From the NCBI RefSeq assembly GCF_026212465.1, contig NC_080058.1, positions 13,766,765 through 13,830,764 of the forward strand: 64,000 nucleotides of DNA, in the 5' to 3' direction. Every line of letters begins with the position of its first letter. Position 1 is the first letter of the stretch. Shown piece by piece: positions 13,178 through 24,512 of this stretch. Both the position numbers and the translations under genes were made by a program. A model generated the notes under the pieces. It made no database searches. It worked only from the letters and a program-made list of their open reading frames with translations, and was not told where the DNA came from. The stretch is from Amaranthus tricolor. Lineage: Eukaryota > Streptophyta > Magnoliopsida > Caryophyllales > Amaranthaceae.

Positions 13178-13399
13178 AAAATGGTGCTTCATATTCGAGA
13201 TAATGTAGTTGTGCAAAAGATAAGCACCCCCTATTTTTGATCAGGATAAACTGGGAGAGTGTGTTAAAAGATTGAGTTGAGATGAGGATGTGGAAATGCA
13301 GGATGTCGATGGTGATTCAAAGAAACAAAGATGAGTGATGATAGTTTTGTAAATGTTTCAATACTAGTAGTGGAGGTTGGTCTTTCCCAACCTCGCGAA

Positions 13400-14775
13400 C
13401 ATCAGTGAAAATCTTAAGTTGGAATTGTCAAGGGTTAGCCAATCCCTTAACAATTAAGGCTCTAAAAAACTGGTGTTGGTGGGATAGAACAGATTTTGTT
13501 TTTGTCATGTAGACTATGATTGAAGATAGAAAATTAAAGGTTGTTCGTTCGTAGTGTGGTTTTGATTTGAGGCTTTGTCTTAATATTGTGGGTAATTCGG
13601 GAGGAATGGGTTTTTGATGGAGAGATTAGGATAAGAGTTTGATGTTGTACTCAAATCATCATATTATGTTGAAGGTCAGAGAAGTGGGAGGGGATAATTA
13701 TTGATTTGCTTGTGTTATTAACGGTTGGGCTGAATGTTCTCAAAAATTCCATATGTGGGAGTTGATTAGATCCTTGCGACGTTTAAGTTCTGGCCCATGC
13801 TTATTTTTTGGCAATTTCAATGGAAATATTGTGTTCGGTTGAGAATATTGCAGGCGCAGTTTGGTGTGATAGAAATATAATTGCATTTAGAGATTGCTTG
13901 GTGGATTGTGGCCTAAAAGTTTTGGGTTATCGTGGATGCTCGTTCGCTTGGTGTAGGGGTAATTCCCCTAATACTCATGTTATGGAGCGATTAGATAGAT
14001 TCTTAGCTATGGATTCATAGGCTGATTTGTATCCTTATTTTTATTTTTGACATTTCCCTATTTATACATCAGATTATAGCCCTTTTTTTATTAATGCTTC
14101 GTCTACTATTCACAAGGAGGCTGGTTCAAAACCTTATAGGTTTGAATTCGTGTGGCTATCGAATGCGGAGTGTAGAAAAGTGATTGAGGAGGCTTGGAAT
14201 GATCGTCTAGGTGCTAACATGGTGAAAAGAATTGAAGTATGGTCTCAGAATCAAGCTTCTTGGGCCATGAAAGCTTTTGGGGAAGTTTGAAAAAAGATAA
14301 AGAAGATAGAAAAGATTCTTAGCAAAATTCAAAAGTGGACTCCTGATATATTAAGCTGGACAACCTTCATCGCCTTGAGGAGTCATATTGTTACATAAGG
14401 GCACGGGCGAATGAGTTAAAAGATGGGGATAAGAATACCAAGTACTTTCATCATAAAGCTTCATCCAAGAGAAGATGGAATTCGATTAAGGGCTTGAACA
14501 ATTCAGCTAGTGTTTGGAAAACTAGTAGTAACGACATGGAAGGTATAATTTCTGATTACTTTTCTCAGATTTTTACTTCTTGTCATCCAGACTCTTATGA
14601 TGAAGCGCTTGTTGGTATTAATCAAGTGGTTATAGACGATATGGATGTGCATATGGAAAGTGAACCGATGGTGGAGGACATAAAGCAGCTCTTTTTCAAG
14701 TGCACCCTACGAAGGCTCTTGGTCTGGATGATTTTTATGCTTATTTTTTCCAGAAGTTTTGGATTGTTGTTGGTG
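13400..14775 (+). pseudogene. LINE ORF2 remnant: endonuclease and linker
   Basis: The APE-like endonuclease starts with SWNCQGLANPLTIKALKNW near 13417. The usual GDFN metal-binding motif appears as GNFNGN near 13812, with Asp replaced by Asn. ERLDRFLAMDS then ends in a stop where Trp is expected (14018). Downstream, KPYRFEFVWLSNAECRKVIE, DGDKNTKYFHHKAS and a reverse-transcriptase lead-in (KALGLDDFYAYFFQKFW) follow. Stops and frameshifts occur throughout, for example near 13510, 13618 and 14290. The segment is cut at 14780 by a solo LTR. Confidence 0.8.
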
Positions 14776-14780
14776 GTGAT

Positions 14781-16642
14781 TGATCGGGACTTTATGTCCT
14801 TCAATAGTAATACCGCAAGTGCACGGCGTGGCGTAGTATGTCGGCAAGTACGGGTCGAATCCACAAGGAGCGGGAATTAAGTTAATAGTTTCTCAATCGA
14901 TTAGTGTGTTCGAAAACGTATAAAATGATGTTTGGAGATATTAAAAGAAAATTAAAACGAACAATAAAAAAATAAAGAAACTTAATGAAAACAAATTAAC
15001 AAAGTAAATAAGGATACAATGAACTAAAAGCAAGGATAAAATGATCAAAAAAAACTAAGAGGCATAGACTAGGCTTTCTCACCAAAGTAGTGTTTACTAA
15101 ACATTAACTTAAGGTCATGGATATTTTTTTATGGGGAAGAACGTATCATAAGTACTAATGTTCTCTCTCGAGCAACAAAAGCTTCTTAACCATACTCAAC
15201 TACCTATTCTCATGGAGCTAATACATGATTTAAGACATGAAGCACACATTCAACATTTCCAATTAAAGCATCTACCTATTCTCATAGAGATGTCTTAACT
15301 TTTAAGCATAGATTATCGTTAAAAATCGACTCTTGCCCTCAATTCAACGACACTACAACATGATAGCAAAATCTATCTTACAACACAACGAAACCAAAGG
15401 TAAAGAAAGCAATTCAAACTACATTCATGGTGATAATGCCTAGCCTAAGCCAAAACAAACTACTCACTCATACTCATAATGAAATTCTAGAATGCAGCAA
15501 GTCAAGAATCGTGAATGAACAAATTAAGCTAGAGTATCCTAAAGAGATGGAATCAATATAAGTTGAAGAGCTACAAGCATGAATATATGAAACTAGAGCA
15601 AAATATCAACGGGATTAAGCGACATGAATTAAAAACAATATAGCAAGGATAGAAGTTACTCATTTGAGCTCAATCTAAGGATGAACAAGATGAATTGATG
15701 ATTCAAAGTAATACCTTCCAAAAGCTTCACAATAGTACATCAATGGTTGAAGAATCCCAAATTGCAAAACATTACAATAAAGGATAAAGTAAAGATTGTA
15801 TTTGGAAAATGAAAATACTAGATTGAATTGAAATAGAAATTATGCTAACACTAATTTCTTAATTGAAATGAAAGCAAGACTATGAAGAATACATAAATTA
15901 CTCAAGATGAAAGTTTGAAAACTGAGATGCAAGCTCCTTCTTCCTCTTCTTTATTTATAGGCTTCAAAAACAAGTGGGGGTGGTGGTTTCATGATTGCTC
16001 CACCACCCCTAGGTTATAGGAAGGGGGGTGCCACCCCTAGTGGATAGGGTAGGGTGGCTGGCAGTCTTGGCAGCAGCAATTAGAAGCAACAAATATAATT
16101 GGACCTCGAATGATGCTTTAAAAAGATCGCACATGTTGCTGCCGCCCATTTCGATCGACCCAAGCGAATCCCGCTCGAGCAGTCGAGCCACCTTCAGGTT
16201 CAACATCAGAGACTTCAAGAATGGGACAGAATGTAAAAATCAACTCCGCTCGACCTGAGCCATTGTGCTCGACCAGTAGAGCAGATGTACTGTGCTCCTG
16301 AATTAAATCCTGCTGATGATCAGAAGCTTCTGGAAATGTGAATGCACTCCGCTCGACCCGAGCCATCTTGCTCGACTGGTCGAGCAGATCTATTTTGGCT
16401 TGTTCTTGTGGCTTGGCTCATGATGTTTCGCTTCTTTGAATCCTCGGTGTTTAGGTGAGCAATGTATGCAACTAGAGGGGCTAGTTTGTGCTCGGTGTAT
16501 ATGATTAGATCTTGAAATGAAATAAAATACCAAAGCAATAAAATAAGCGTAAAATCCAATAAACCAATGCAATAACATGTAGTTTACTCACACTAAACAA
16601 GCCACTTATAGGGGTAAAAATAAAGATAAAATGTAGCCAACA
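14781..16642 (-). mobile_element. Solo LTR, 1862 bp, inside LINE ORF2
   Basis: Begins TGATCGGGAC and ends TAGCCAACA (TG...CA). It is flanked by the 5-bp duplication GTGAT at 14776-14780 and 16643-16647. Removing it rejoins the LINE frame between QKFWIVV and the reverse-transcriptase block. No internal retroelement genes and no second LTR were seen. On the minus strand CCTATAAATAAAG near 15955 looks like a TATA box, suggesting reverse orientation. The U3 side holds several CTCGAC/GTCGAG half-sites (16170-16390), including the palindrome CTCGACTGGTCGAG. The motif AATACCGCAAGTGCACGG near 14809 is a familiar conserved block of some plant LTR families, but the lineage is not assigned. Confidence 0.85.
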
Positions 16643-16647
16643 GTGAT

Positions 16648-17537
16648 GTTATAGGGCTTGTGGAAAATCGGTAGAGGGGAAATGTAGGCTTGGATGATAT
16701 TAATAAAACTTGTATTGCTCTGATTCCCAAGCGTAGAGACCCTAAGTGTATGTCTGAGTTCCGTCCTATCAGATGTTGCAATGTTATATATAAGTTCATC
16801 TCGAAGGTTCTAGCTAACAAAATGAAATCTTTCTTAGGTGATAATTATCTCTTTAAATCAACGTGCTTTTATCTCGAAGCGGTTGATCACAGACAATGCC
16901 CTTATTGCTTTAAAGATTTTTCACTCAATGAGAAGCAACAACTCATCAAACAAGAATTTTTCTGCTCTCAAGTTGGATATGAGTAAGGCGTATGATAGGG
17001 TGGAATGAGGTTTTCTTGAACGTGTGATGCTTCGTATGGGTTTTGGAGGTGCTGTGGTCAAAAGGGTCATGAGCTGCATTACTAGTGTTTTGGAGGTGCT
17101 CCCAAATTTTTCGTAATGCTTCGGTTATTTCTCATTTGTTTTTTAATGAAGATAATTTTTTTGCTAAGGTGTCTTTTACGGGAATGCCCATCTCTAGCTA
17201 ATATCATTAGCACTTATGAAACGACTTTCGGTTAGAAAGTAAACTATCATAAGACTCAAATTACCTTCAGCAAGAATGTCACTCTCAGTTTGAAACTAGA
17301 GATAACTGAACGCTTAGGGGTTATTAAAGTTGATCGTCATGAGAAATATCTTAGGTTGCCAACAATTATGGGTAGATTGAAGAAGGTCATCTTTTCATGT
17401 ACTAAGGATCGCATATGGAAAAAGCTTGGGGGCTGTAAGGAAAGATTTTTGTCAAAAGGGGGAAAGGAGATTTTGATCAAATCTGTTATTTAACCCATTC
17501 CAACCTATCTTATGAGTATCTTTCGCAATGTAAAGGG
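16648..17537 (+). pseudogene. LINE ORF2 remnant: reverse transcriptase
   Basis: Shows KTCIALIPKRRDPKCMSEF, RPIRCCNVIYKFISKVLANK and LKLDMSKAYDRVE, the successive conserved blocks of L1-type reverse transcriptase. The catalytic FADD motif is degraded to FNED near 17143 in an ISHLFF context, with a deletion nearby. The thumb region follows (KYLRLPTIMGRLKKVIFSC; LSKGGKEILIKSVI then a stop where Ala or Gln plus Ala is usual). A hAT transposon interrupts at 17538; across it the frame resumes as KGVISEINTMIARLRW. Confidence 0.8.
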
Positions 17538-17835
17538 TAGGGATGCAGGCGAGGCGGGTCTAATAGGAGACCCGCCCCATCCCCGCCCCAGGGGATGGGT
17601 CCCGATTTGATGGATCATGGGGCGGGTACGGGTATAAAATTCATACCCACCGCAGGGATGGGGATGGGGATGGGTTTTAGGTGAAACCCGCCCCATCTCC
17701 GCCCCGCCCCTCCCCTCCCCGCCCCGCCACGCCCCGCCGCAGTGAACAAATTTTTTAAAAAATTTATTTTCAAATTTCTGGAGTTCTTGAAAGTATTTTC
17801 AAATTTTTTTTAAAGATTTTTAAAAATCCCGATTT

Positions 17836-17880
<45 letters not shown>

Positions 17881-20800
17881 GAAAACCCTAAATTTTAAAA
17901 CCCTTTCTCTTTCACTGCTGCTGCTGGCCGTCATTTGCTCTACTCATTTGCAAATTGCAATCCCATCTTCTATTCTTCTTCAGTCTTCACTCTTCACTGC
18001 TGGGCGTCATTACTCATTTCATTTTTCTTCAATCTTCACTGCCATTCTTCTTCAATCATCTTCTTCAATCTTCACAGGTAAGCATTCATGAACATAATAT
18101 CATCTTCTTCAATATTTTCTGGGTATTTTGTGGGTATTTTCAGTTTGTATATGGGTATTATAAAATATCTGAAGGATTGTGACTTGTGAATTGCGATACT
18201 CGCATATTTGATGGTAGGGGGGTGGGGGTGGGGGTGGGGAGGGGAGGGGTTTCAAACTTTTGGGTTTATGATAGTCATTGTCATTGTCTGAAGCCATGTT
18301 TTTATCTAGATCGAGTATTATGGTTTCTGATTGTAATGCCTTGAAATAATTTTAATTTTCATGGAGTTTTTCATTTTTGATTAATGGTTTTAGTGCTTGC
18401 TGCCTCATCTCACTTTTGTGATGCAGAGTCAAACCTAAACATGGTCAGAGTTTTTGGTCTTTTATGTGTTCTTGCTGCTTGTTGCGTCATCTCACTTTTG
18501 TTAACCCCAATGTTGTTTAAGAAGCTTCTACATAGGTAGGGTGAAATTCTATAGCTAGGAGTGGGAGGAGGCCTCATATGTTGAACACATTTGAGTGTTT
18601 GCATTGTGCATGAAGTCAATAACACATCGTACTAGTATTTTCTATTAGATACATTCTAGTATTATGTTTATGATGTTTAAGTTTTTACGATGGAATATAG
18701 CCACACAAAACTTATAAATGTAGGTAATAACTATAATTTTTTGATTTGTTTTGATTTTAATTGTTACTTAATTGGGTTTGAACTTGAAGGATTCAAATGT
18801 GTTCAATTTTTAAGGAAAAGGGTACAAGTGGGTTCTTAGATTTATGACTTCAATTGAACTTTATGGCTATTATGGGTTAAAGATATAAACTTGGGATAAA
18901 AATTTGATCTTTTATGTGCTTCTCTTGATGTGTTAGAGTATTAGTATTAGACTTAGTTGTTATGTGCTTGGGATAAAAACTTGGAATATGTGCTTCTCTT
19001 TATGTGCTTCTCTTGATGTGCTTCTTATGTGCTTGGCATATGTACTTAGTTGTTAGACAATTCTTACTTGTTAGATAAATATGGCTTTAAACCCATCAAC
19101 TATTGCAAGTTGTACTCCTATTAGCGTCGATGAGTATGAAAGTCCAGCACATGTTCTTTCCGATCCTAACGTGTTAGCTAAAACAAGTAAGCACACTTCG
19201 ACGGTTTGGAATGATTTCGAGAGAAAGAGAGTTGGTGGGGTAGAGAAGGCTGAGTGCAATCATTGTAATAAGCTACTTTTCGCCGGTGCAAAGGCGGGAA
19301 CTTCTCATTTGAAGGACCACATTCAAAGTTGTCGAAAGCGAATATGTCAAGATCTTCGGCAAACAAGATTATTCGGTACACAACGTAATGTGAATGATAG
19401 TAGTGATTCTTTGACTTTGGCTCCTTATGAATTCCGTCAAGAAGATGGAAGAAAGGACTCGGCCGAGATGATTATATTTCATGAGTACCCCATTAGCATG
19501 GTTGAGCACTATGGCTTCAGGAAGTACTCTAAGACTTTACAACCTGGTTTTAAAGTACCGTGTTGTACCACTACTAGGAAGGATATAATGAAGAGATATG
19601 AGGATGAGAAGGACAATATTCTAGCTTTGTTGAGGAAAGTCAAAAGTCGAATTTCATTAACTACGGACACGTGGACTGCAAGTAATCAAAGGAAAGGCTA
19701 TATGGCGGTCACTTCACATTTCATTGATAATGCGTGGAAGTTGCAAAGTCGAATCATAAGGTATTACTATCAATTACTAATTGTACTTGTGCTAACATAC
19801 TTTACTTACCTATTTACTTCTGATGCAATTATTTTTTTTGACTAGGTTTCTTTATGTCCCTGCTCCACATAATGCCAAGGTTCTTGCCGATGCATTAAAA
19901 CAATGCATTCAATCATGGAACTTGGATTTGAGAGTGGCTAATATTTACTTTTCTAAAATTTGCAAACTTAAAATTACTCTTTCTACCTGGCTTTCATCTC
20001 CATATGATTATGTTGTGAAGATGGCGGAAGTAATGTTAGAGAAATATAAGAAATATTGGGATAGTATGAATGGTTTGATGGGAGTTGCAACTATACTTGA
20101 TCCTAGGTATAAAATGGCTCTTATTCGATTTTATTTTGCAAAGTTATTTGATAAATATGAGTATGATAGAGACGTTAGTATAATTAGCAATCTATTAAGG
20201 AGATTAGTTGATGAATATGAGTCTAGGAGTGAGAATAATCAAAGTAAGAGGCAACTACCTTCCAATTTAGCAAGTGGTGGGAGTTCTTGTGATGATGTTG
20301 ATATGGGAGAGTTTGCACAATTTCTAGAGCGAGACAAAAATAAAACTTATGAAAAATCTGATTTGGACAAGTATTTGGAAAATGCTAACATACCACTTGA
20401 AGATAATTTTGATATTTTAAATTGGTGGAAAACAAATGGAAGCACATATCCCGTTCTTCAACAAGTAGCACGGGATATTTTGAGTATTCCTATTTCTACG
20501 GTTCCATCCGAATCAGCTATTAGCACAAGTGGTAGAGTTCTTGATCCTTATCGTACTCGACTACTACCTCAAGCCGTTAAAGCTTTAATGTGTTCTCAAA
20601 ATTGGATTTGGGCTGCCCTCAAAAGTAAGCATTAATCCTATCAATATTGTGTAATTTTTATGCATTGATAAATTTTGGTTATAAAAACATTTGTGTTTGC
20701 AGATTGTGGAGAATTCAAGGACAAGGATTTTGCTAAAATTGTTGGAGAGTTGGAAGAAGAATGCGAAATGAAATTTGATAGTGATGAAATTATTCTGGAT

Positions 20801-21238
20801 TGATTTACTTTAGATGATTTTGAGTTGATGTTGAAACTTGAAATACTTTTGTTTTATACATGTATATTTGTTTGAAACTTTGATTATGTGTTTGATTGAG
20901 ACTTCGGATATATGTTTGTTTGAATTGAGACTTTGGATATGTGTTTTTCTTTGAGACTTTGGAGTTTGGATATGTTTTATGGGTTTTAAGGCCCAAATAA
21001 TTGAAAATAAATATGTGACACAGATGGGTATTAAGCGGGGATTTGACGGGTGGTGGGTGGGTAAAATGGGTATTAGACGGGGATGGATACCCAGATGGGG
21101 ATGGGGATGGGGATGGTATTAGGTATAAACCCATCGGGGCGGGGACGGGGAAAAAAATTATACCCGCCGCGGGGATGGGGATGGGGATGGGGATGGTAAC
21201 GCCAATACCCGCCCCGCCCCGCCCCGTTTGCATCCCTA
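17538..21238 (+). mobile_element. hAT-superfamily DNA transposon, 3701 bp, inside the LINE
   Basis: Terminal inverted repeats TAGGGATGC at 17538 and GCATCCCTA ending at 21238. The 8-bp target duplication is GTAAAGGG (17530-17537) and CTAAAGGG (21239-21246), with one mismatch. Both subterminal regions are dense in GGGGCGGGT and GATGGGGATGGGG motifs (17545-17740 and 21040-21230), as expected of transposase-binding subterminal repeats. It encodes a hAT transposase at 19081-20803. An A-tract of about 35 bases lies at 17844-17878. Removing the element restores the host LINE reading frame. It looks like the best preserved element in the nest. Confidence 0.9.
19081..20803 (+). CDS. hAT transposase with BED zinc finger and hAT dimerisation domain; central part missing
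   Basis: Predicted exons 19081-19760, 19846-20624 and 20703-20803 keep one frame across GT-AG introns and encode 519 residues without stops. A BED-type zinc finger spans about residues 42-84 (Cys59, Cys62, His80, Cys84; VWNDFERKRVGGVEKAECNH). The catalytic-core start TTDTWTASNQRKGY retains an Asp. The C-terminal dimerisation domain includes NILNWWK-like DILNWWKTNGSTYPVLQQVA, STVPSESAISTSGRVLDPYR and an acidic tail. After QCIQSWNLDLR the frame jumps directly to VANIYFSKICKLKI. Related transposases have about 200 residues between these blocks, including the second catalytic Asp and the CxxH insertion region. The in-frame loss implies the protein cannot cut DNA, though it could still bind element ends. 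A single frame ignoring introns would break near 19845. Confidence 0.8.
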
Positions 21239-21246
21239 CTAAAGGG

Positions 21247-21989
21247 TGTCATTTCTGAGATTAATACCATGATAGCTAGGCTTCGGTGGCGTTCCGACAA
21301 TGGAAATTAAAAAATCCATTGGCACAATTAGGCTAATCTTTGTAAGCCTAAGAGTTAAGGATGGCATGGGTTTTAGGGATATCATTGTTCTTAACATGGC
21401 TCTCCTTGCAAAACAAGTTTAGCAAATTCACAATGTTGAGTGTTCCTTCTTAGCGGTTATCCTCAAAGCTAAGTCTTCAAGCATTTAGATGCGTTAGAAG
21501 CTAGGTATGGCTATGACTCGAATACACATGGAAGAGCCTTTGAGGATCAAAATCACTTCTCAAAGTAGGTCTTTGTTGTAGGGATGGTAATGGGTGTTCA
21601 ATTAGTGCTACTGCTGACAAATGGATTGTTATTGATGGCATGGTGACTTGGATAGATATGCTAGGCCAATCTCATTGTGATATGTGAGTGTCAGACTTTA
21701 TCAACTATAAAGAAGGTATTTGGGATCTTTCAAGAGTGCATAATCAGATTGGTCCAAGGGATGCTATATTGAGTATTCCCCTTTCACAAAGATGGCCGTC
21801 TAATAGACTCTTTTTGGTTGTTCACTAGAGATGACAAGTTCACTGTTAAAACGTGCTACTAGTTAGGCGTGCTTAGTCCTAATCAACCTAACGAACATGC
21901 GCTAAAAAATCCTAATTTTCTTTTTTGGAAGAAATTATGGCGTCTTGATTGCCCACCTAAGACTCGACATTTTTTATAGAGTGCTTGTA
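21247..21989 (+). pseudogene. LINE ORF2 remnant: zf-RVT-type C-terminal segment
   Basis: After the hAT element the frame continues with VISEINTMIARLRWRSD (usual pattern RFWWGSD). Several frames later come DGRLIDSFWLFTRDDKFTVK and LFWKKLWRLDCPPKTRHFL, the zf-RVT pattern of plant LINE ORF2. A stop replaces the expected Trp after HFL. The segment is cut at 21990 by another insertion. Confidence 0.75.
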
Positions 21990-23861
21990 TGTAATAGTCC
22001 GAGTTAAAGTGAACCGGATTTCACATGTAAATATGAATTTCAGATTACACGACAGACATTTAGGTTAAACCGAATTCTAGAACCGACGACGTTCTAGTGA
22101 TAAAGAAATAAATAAACGACAAGGATAATAAAAATTTAGCGGAAGTCTTAAAAGTTTACAACTAATGTCTGTAGGTAAAAGTACTTGTGATAGAAAAATA
22201 CATTGAAGTTCATCAAACATATAACAATAATCAAGTTGTCGAATGACAACATCATTGCATGTTTCAAAGAACATAAACCAATACACGTCAGAGACTTCAT
22301 ACAGTGCACTATAGAGGTTACATACAAGGAATGAGTTCATCATAGCATGCAAAGGCTCTAACAACTTTAGTTCATAATCGACTTTCCAATTCCTGACTCA
22401 TGTCATTGCTCGTCCTATTCGGGTTGCCAGAGTGTTACCAAAGTTTGGAGGAATACACATGGGAGAGCTAATCCCAAGGCAACCTCCAACCTAAGACGTT
22501 GTCCGTCCTGTTTGGGTCGTCAAAGGTAAAGTATGCATACCCCCATGGTGACTATAATGATCCACAACTGCCATGGGAACGAATAATAATAATTCCAAAT
22601 GCAATGTAACAACCACATAGAAGTAATGAACACAATCATCCTCATTTTCTAAATTAAATTCCTTTTAGATTATTTGAGGTGTCTAAGCCTTAAGTGATAT
22701 ACAATATCACATCATAGAATGAATACAACATTACTTTACATAACCGAACAAAAGTATGGTCCAAGCGTGTACCTTAGTAGCACGATAAGTCAACACAGTC
22801 ACTCCAAGAATGGAATCTCAACCTCTTATGAACCGAGGTCCTAAACACAATACACATACAAAAATCACGTATTAGTACGTGTTCACACATTCAGTCCACT
22901 TTACATCATCAAGTTCTCACTAAACTTCATAAATTTAAATGATTAAATCATAAATCACAATGCTTCTTAACTTTTAAAAACGACCAGTAACTTTACTGGC
23001 CTTTTTGGACTGTTTAGAAAATTCAAACAGAAAATCCAACTTCACCGCTGCGTCCGAAAGACACCAATTACATTGGGTACCAAATTTCAAAATTTTTAAC
23101 GCCTATTTACTATTTTTTTAATTATATTTTTATTTTATTTAAATAATTAAATCCCTTTGATCTCCTTTCATAATTCAATGATTTTCATCCACAACACATA
23201 ACAATCAACATATGTTATCATACTTTACTCAAAATAATTAAACAACCAAATTATAACAAACTCCATAAAATAAAGTATGCATATCTACATAGATAAAAGT
23301 TCCATCGCTATATTCAATTATGAAGCAAAAATATAAACATCCAGTAAAATAACATTTTCATGCTACTCGTCTATTAAATCCCTTCCTATGTGTATGAACT
23401 AAAAATCATGAACTTAATTCTTTTAGCAAATTAAAATTTTGTTAAAGGATTATAAACTATGATGATTAAATAAAATAAAGATATACACATAATTCTTCTA
23501 ACAAATTGAGTTGTTAAAGAATCATGATTTCAATAAAACCACATCAATTAAAAACATGAACAACCATTCTTCTAACAAATTGAATTTATATTATGGTGTG
23601 TTTGGCAATGAACATTTGATTTGTAAATTCTAAATTGAATTCACTTGTTTGGGTATTCATAAAATTCAATTCTAGAATTTAGCCCAATTCCAATTCAATT
23701 TCAAATCTTCTTTTAAATTCCCATACTAAAATGACAGCCCAAGGCCTGTCATTTCAATTCTAGAAACTGTGCAATACCTTCAAGCTCTAGACTTCCAAGC
23801 TTCCCCATAAGTTTTCGTATGTGCTGGAATGACAAGAGCATGTGTGTTGAGTTTCGAAACA
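21990..23861. mobile_element. Probable solo LTR, 1872 bp, inside the LINE
   Basis: Starts TGTAATAGTCCG and ends TTTCGAAACA (TG...CA), flanked by TTGTA at 21985-21989 and 23862-23866. LINE zf-RVT sequence stops at the left edge and LINE 3-prime sequence resumes at the right, which supports these limits. The interior has no coding capacity. The terminal inversion is short and the right end is the less certain one; 23590-23860 could be a separate small element (it begins near TGGTGTGTTTGGCAATGAAC). The LTR family is not assigned. Confidence 0.55.
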
Positions 23862-23866
23862 TTGTA

Positions 23867-24211
23867 TGACATTTTATAAGACTTTGAAGACACTGTTAGT
23901 TGAATGCCCTTCCCCCCTTTGAAGACACTGTTAGAGGTTTAGCTCCCTCTTTCCTTTTAGTTATTAGAATTTGTGCTCTTAAAGCTTCTTTAATTGATTT
24001 TAAGTGTAATCTTGTCGGTAGAAATAAAAATATTGCGACCCATCTTATAGCAAGATTGAACTTAAGTTTGGTGGATGACTTTGTGTTTTTGCAACATTTT
24101 ACTCGAAGTCTTGTAACTTTTTTTTTTTTTAAAAGAAAAGTCTGTAATTTTGGTTTACCTTGATTTAATATAATATCTTTGTTTTTTTTTATTATTATTT
24201 TTTTTAAAAAA
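23867..24211 (+). pseudogene. LINE 3-prime end: tail of the RNase H-like region and A-rich end
   Basis: Encodes IDFKCNLVGRNKNIATHLIA followed by SLVDDFVFLQHFTRSLVTFF, matching the end of plant LINE ORF2 (usual VGR..N.aAH.iAR and flqhfP). A stop and a T/A-rich tail ending in eight A follow. A 17-bp direct repeat (TTTGAAGACACTGTTAG) at about 23882 and 23918 suggests small rearrangement. Most of the RNase H domain expected between the zf-RVT part and here is missing. Confidence 0.7.
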
Positions 24212-24221
24212 AAGCTAACTT

Positions 24222-24512
24222 TACATAAAACAGCACAATAGGTTGAAAATTACTAATAATGAGATCGGGAATACAGAAAACAACCTGTCTAAGCCAACCG
24301 CAAAGACAGGAAAAATGGAGTAGTTGGTGCCTTCTTGGAGTCGCTTCAAAAAGTGTCAACCGGCGAAGTCAAATAGAAGTACTAATCTAAACAAATTCCC
24401 CTATTTTCTTCTTTCAATTCCATCTGTAAAAATCAAATCAAATTAAATCAAACCAAATCAAATCGAAGAGAGAAGAGAGGGATTTATCTCCAGTCGTTGA
24501 TTTGGAGTAAAG
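24222..24512 (+). promoter_or_regulatory. Upstream region of the EXO70A1-type gene
   Basis: Only about 290 bases separate the LINE target duplication from the start codon. The last 100 bases are rich in AAATCAAAT and GAGAGAAGAGAG, which is typical of plant 5-prime untranslated leaders. No clear TATA box was seen. The core promoter must lie in this short stretch or within the LINE 3-prime end. The exact transcription start cannot be read from sequence. Confidence 0.45.

Larger units (their letters stand above)
8606..24211 (+). mobile_element. L1-type LINE (non-LTR retrotransposon), split by four later insertions
   Basis: A 10-bp direct repeat AAGCTAACTT flanks the element at 8596-8605 and 24212-24221. 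Between them, in the right order and on one strand, lie LINE ORF1 (DUF4283), the ORF2 endonuclease, reverse transcriptase, a zf-RVT-type segment and the end of an RNase H-type region, followed by a T/A-rich tail with eight A residues next to the duplication. After removing four inserts and one copy of each of their target duplications, 4783 bp of LINE remain (8606-9812, 13183-14780, 16648-17537, 21247-21989, 23867-24211). Intact plant L1 elements are usually longer, so internal deletions have occurred. Frameshifts and stops are frequent; it is not functional. Confidence 0.85.

Noticed and set aside
14781..16642. A complete short LTR element (TRIM) rather than a solo LTR
   Set aside because: No terminal direct repeats were found inside the block and the ends behave as one LTR with TG...CA.
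21043..21258. Gly-rich and Pro-rich open frames at the hAT right end
   Set aside because: They are translations of the GATGGGG subterminal repeats on both strands, not proteins.
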